Below, in pieces: positions 62,647 to 64,000 of a stretch of 64,000 nucleotides of DNA; the first letter of the stretch is position 1, and every line of letters begins with the position of its first letter. Origin of the DNA: UBA1858 sp045106935 (GTDB lineage: Bacteria > Pseudomonadota > Gammaproteobacteria > UBA4575). A model generated the notes under the pieces. That model did not search any database. It had not been told where the DNA came from and was given only the letters and a program-made list of their open reading frames with translations. The position numbers and the translations under genes were made by a program. The DNA is taken from assembly GCA_045106935.1 (NCBI GenBank), contig JBGCFN010000024.1:10004-74003 (forward strand). Direction: 5' to 3'.

Positions 62647-63759
62647 GTGAACAAAAAAAATTCACGTAGGAAATTTTTACAATACCTTGGCGTTGGTGCA
62701 GCAGGATGTACAGTTGCATCATGTAATGAGCAAGAAACGACTCAAGCAACTTCACTTGCGCCAGCGAGTGAAGAAACGTTCAATTGGAAAATGATAACGA
62801 CTTGGCCTAAAAACTTTCCAGGCTTAGGCACTGGCGCAGAATTTTTAGCACAGACCATCAATGAAATGTCTAATGGTCGATTAAATATTAAAGTATACGG
62901 TGCAGGTGAAATTGTTCCTGCACTTGAAATCTTTGATGCTGTGACTGCGGGAACTGCGGAGATGGGTCATGGATCAGCGTATTACTGGAAGGGGAAGAAT
63001 CCTGCGTTACAATTTTTCTCAACAGTCCCATTTGGTATGTCGGCCAATGAGATGAATGCGTGGTTGTATCATGGCGGAGGTATGGAATTATGGCAGCGAG
63101 CATACAAACCCTTTGGATTGGTACCCATGGCAGCAGGAAATACCATGGTGCAAATGGGTGGCTGGTTCAATAAAGAAATTAACTCGCTGGATGATTTGCA
63201 GGGGTTGAAAATGAGAATCCCCGGATTAGGTGGTGAAGTGTTACGTCTTGCGGGAGGAACGCCTGTTAATATTCCTGGTGGAGATCTATTTGTATCTTTA
63301 CAAAAAGGGGTTATCGATGCCACTGAGTGGGTCGGCCCATATAATGATCTTGCATTTGGTTTGCATAAAGCAGCGAAATATTATTATTCGCCCGGCTGGC
63401 ATGAACCTGGTACGACATTAGAGTGTTTTATTAATGAAGAAGCTTTCAATCGTCTTCCTAAAGATTTGCAAAGCATTGTCCGAAATGCGGCAAGAGTCGC
63501 CAATCAAAATATGATGTTGGAATATGTTGCGCGTAATAATGATGCGTTAGAGACTTTGGTCAATGAACACCAAGTAGATGTCAGGGAGTTTCCTGCTGAT
63601 GTGATAGAGAAGCTGCGTGAATTATCCGAGCAGGTTGTGGCTGAAGTAGTGGGAAATGATCCATTTGCGCGTGAGATATTTGATTCTTATCAGGGGTTTT
63701 TGGCAAAATCTAAAGCTTGGTACAATTTGTCTGAACGTGCCTATTTGAACATGAGGTAA
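62647..63759 (+). CDS. TRAP transporter solute receptor (DctP family), Tat-exported lipoprotein
   Basis: A periplasmic solute receptor of the TRAP type, probably for an organic acid. The 370-residue protein starts with GTG and carries a twin-arginine signal (SRRKFLQYLGVGAAG). A lipobox-like VASC follows at residues 24-27, so it may be a lipid-anchored Tat substrate. The mature part has LAQTINEMSNGRLNIKVYGAGE and GVIDATEWVGPYND, common in the large DctP subfamily that binds keto-acids and similar compounds. The membrane subunits are not within the visible sequence, though the truncated next gene could be one. Confidence 0.88.
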   Translation: MNKKNSRRKFLQYLGVGAAGCTVASCNEQETTQATSLAPASEETFNWKMITTWPKNFPGLGTGAEFLAQTINEMSNGRLNIKVYGAGEIVPALEIFDAVTAGTAEMGHGSAYYWKGKNPALQFFSTVPFGMSANEMNAWLYHGGGMELWQRAYKPFGLVPMAAGNTMVQMGGWFNKEINSLDDLQGLKMRIPGLGGEVLRLAGGTPVNIPGGDLFVSLQKGVIDATEWVGPYNDLAFGLHKAAKYYYSPGWHEPGTTLECFINEEAFNRLPKDLQSIVRNAARVANQNMMLEYVARNNDALETLVNEHQVDVREFPADVIEKLRELSEQVVAEVVGNDPFAREIFDSYQGFLAKSKAWYNLSERAYLNMR

Positions 63760-63778
63760 TCATAAGTATATGAAATAT

Positions 63779-63799
63779 AAGTAATTGTTATAATTACTT
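63779..63799 (+). repeat. 8-bp inverted repeat after the TRAP receptor gene
   Basis: AAGTAATT (63779-63786) and AATTACTT (63792-63799) form a perfect dyad with loop GTTAT, followed by TTTATC. It lies 20 bases past the TRAP receptor stop. It may be a weak terminator or an operator for the next gene, whose -10-like TATAAT is at 63851-63856. Confidence 0.45.
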
Positions 63800-63906
63800 T
63801 TATCTATCAGGCTTGCTTAGATAAACAAAGAATTAATTTTAAGTGGCTGATATAATGCCCAAAATTTATAATAACGATAATAGACTGCCATAACACGGGA
63901 GGAACA

Positions 63907-64000
63907 ATGGACGATCTTTATACCAAATGGAAAGTAATGTGGGATGCAAAAGAGTACGGCACCCAAGGATTCTTTTTTGTCAGCGCAATCATTGCACTAG
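63907..64000 (+). CDS. Start of an unidentified membrane protein gene, cut by window edge
   Basis: An ATG at 63907, preceded by GGGAGGAACA (strong Shine-Dalgarno), opens a frame to the window end. The 31 visible residues include MDDLYTKWKVMWDAKEYGTQ and then GFFFVSAIIAL, the start of a hydrophobic segment. A -10-like TATAAT lies 51 bases upstream. Position after a TRAP receptor suggests a small TRAP permease, but the residues seen do not prove it. Confidence 0.6.
   Translation, partial: MDDLYTKWKVMWDAKEYGTQGFFFVSAIIAL

Overview
The window is a compact, about 40% G+C stretch of chromosome from a gammaproteobacterium, almost all of it ordinary housekeeping gene content. The assignment rests on several gene neighbourhoods typical of that class: rplU-rpmA-obgE-proB beside ispB; gmk-rpoZ-spoT-ridA-recG; argH / algZ-algR-hemC-hemD-hemX-hemY; lptM-lysA-dapF-DUF484-xerC; hslVU; and ubiE-ubiJ-ubiB. 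The genus cannot be named from the sequence alone. I saw no phage, insertion sequence, CRISPR array, rRNA or tRNA gene.

Layout. 1-5.2 kb: proB (cut by the left edge), obgE, rpmA and rplU on the minus strand behind a good sigma-70 promoter, then ispB and cysS on the plus strand. 5.4-7.9 kb: an ExeA/GspA-type ATPase and GspB. 8-22.3 kb: a phosphate and polyphosphate island. A Ppx/GppA phosphatase and polyphosphate kinase converge with overlapping ends. A phosphate-type porin, phoB-phoR and pstS-pstC-pstA-pstB-phoU follow, with PhoB-box-like 11-bp repeats in front of the porin and pstS. 22.3-24.8 kb: an overlooked 26-residue membrane peptide gene with its own promoter and terminator, two tandem paralogues of unknown function, and an OmpA-family lipoprotein. 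24.9-30.7 kb: gmk, rpoZ, spoT, ridA, recG. 30.7-34.1 kb: small accessory genes (a bile-acid/sodium-symporter homologue, a Rieske protein, an NTF2-like protein, two small A+T-rich hypothetical genes and a DUF2721 protein). 34.1-41.4 kb: a ten-gene overlapping Mrp-type cation/proton antiporter operon with three NuoL/M/N-like subunits. 41.5-48.3 kb: an epimerase, hemY, hemX, hemD, hemC, algR, algZ. 48.4-63.8 kb: argH, an esterase, lptM, lysA, a CoA-binding protein, dapF, DUF484, xerC, hslV, hslU, DUF971, ubiE, ubiJ, ubiB, uvrD and a Tat-exported TRAP solute receptor. A further gene begins at 63907 and is cut by the right edge.

How the parts work together. The 8-22 kb island covers phosphate entry through the outer membrane (porin), high-affinity import (PstSCAB), sensing and control (PhoR/PhoB/PhoU) and storage as polyphosphate (Ppk, Ppx). 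The minus-strand Mrp operon probably handles sodium/proton exchange. The remaining genes are central metabolism, cell envelope, ubiquinone and stress functions.

The least explained items are the 26-residue membrane peptide (22321-22401), the tandem paralogue pair (22525-23900), the apparent ATT start of the Ppx/GppA gene, the degraded coding debris upstream of ppk, the symmetric GTATATAC element between pstB and phoU, and the extended antiporter operon. I did not find a clearly new multi-gene system such as a defence island.
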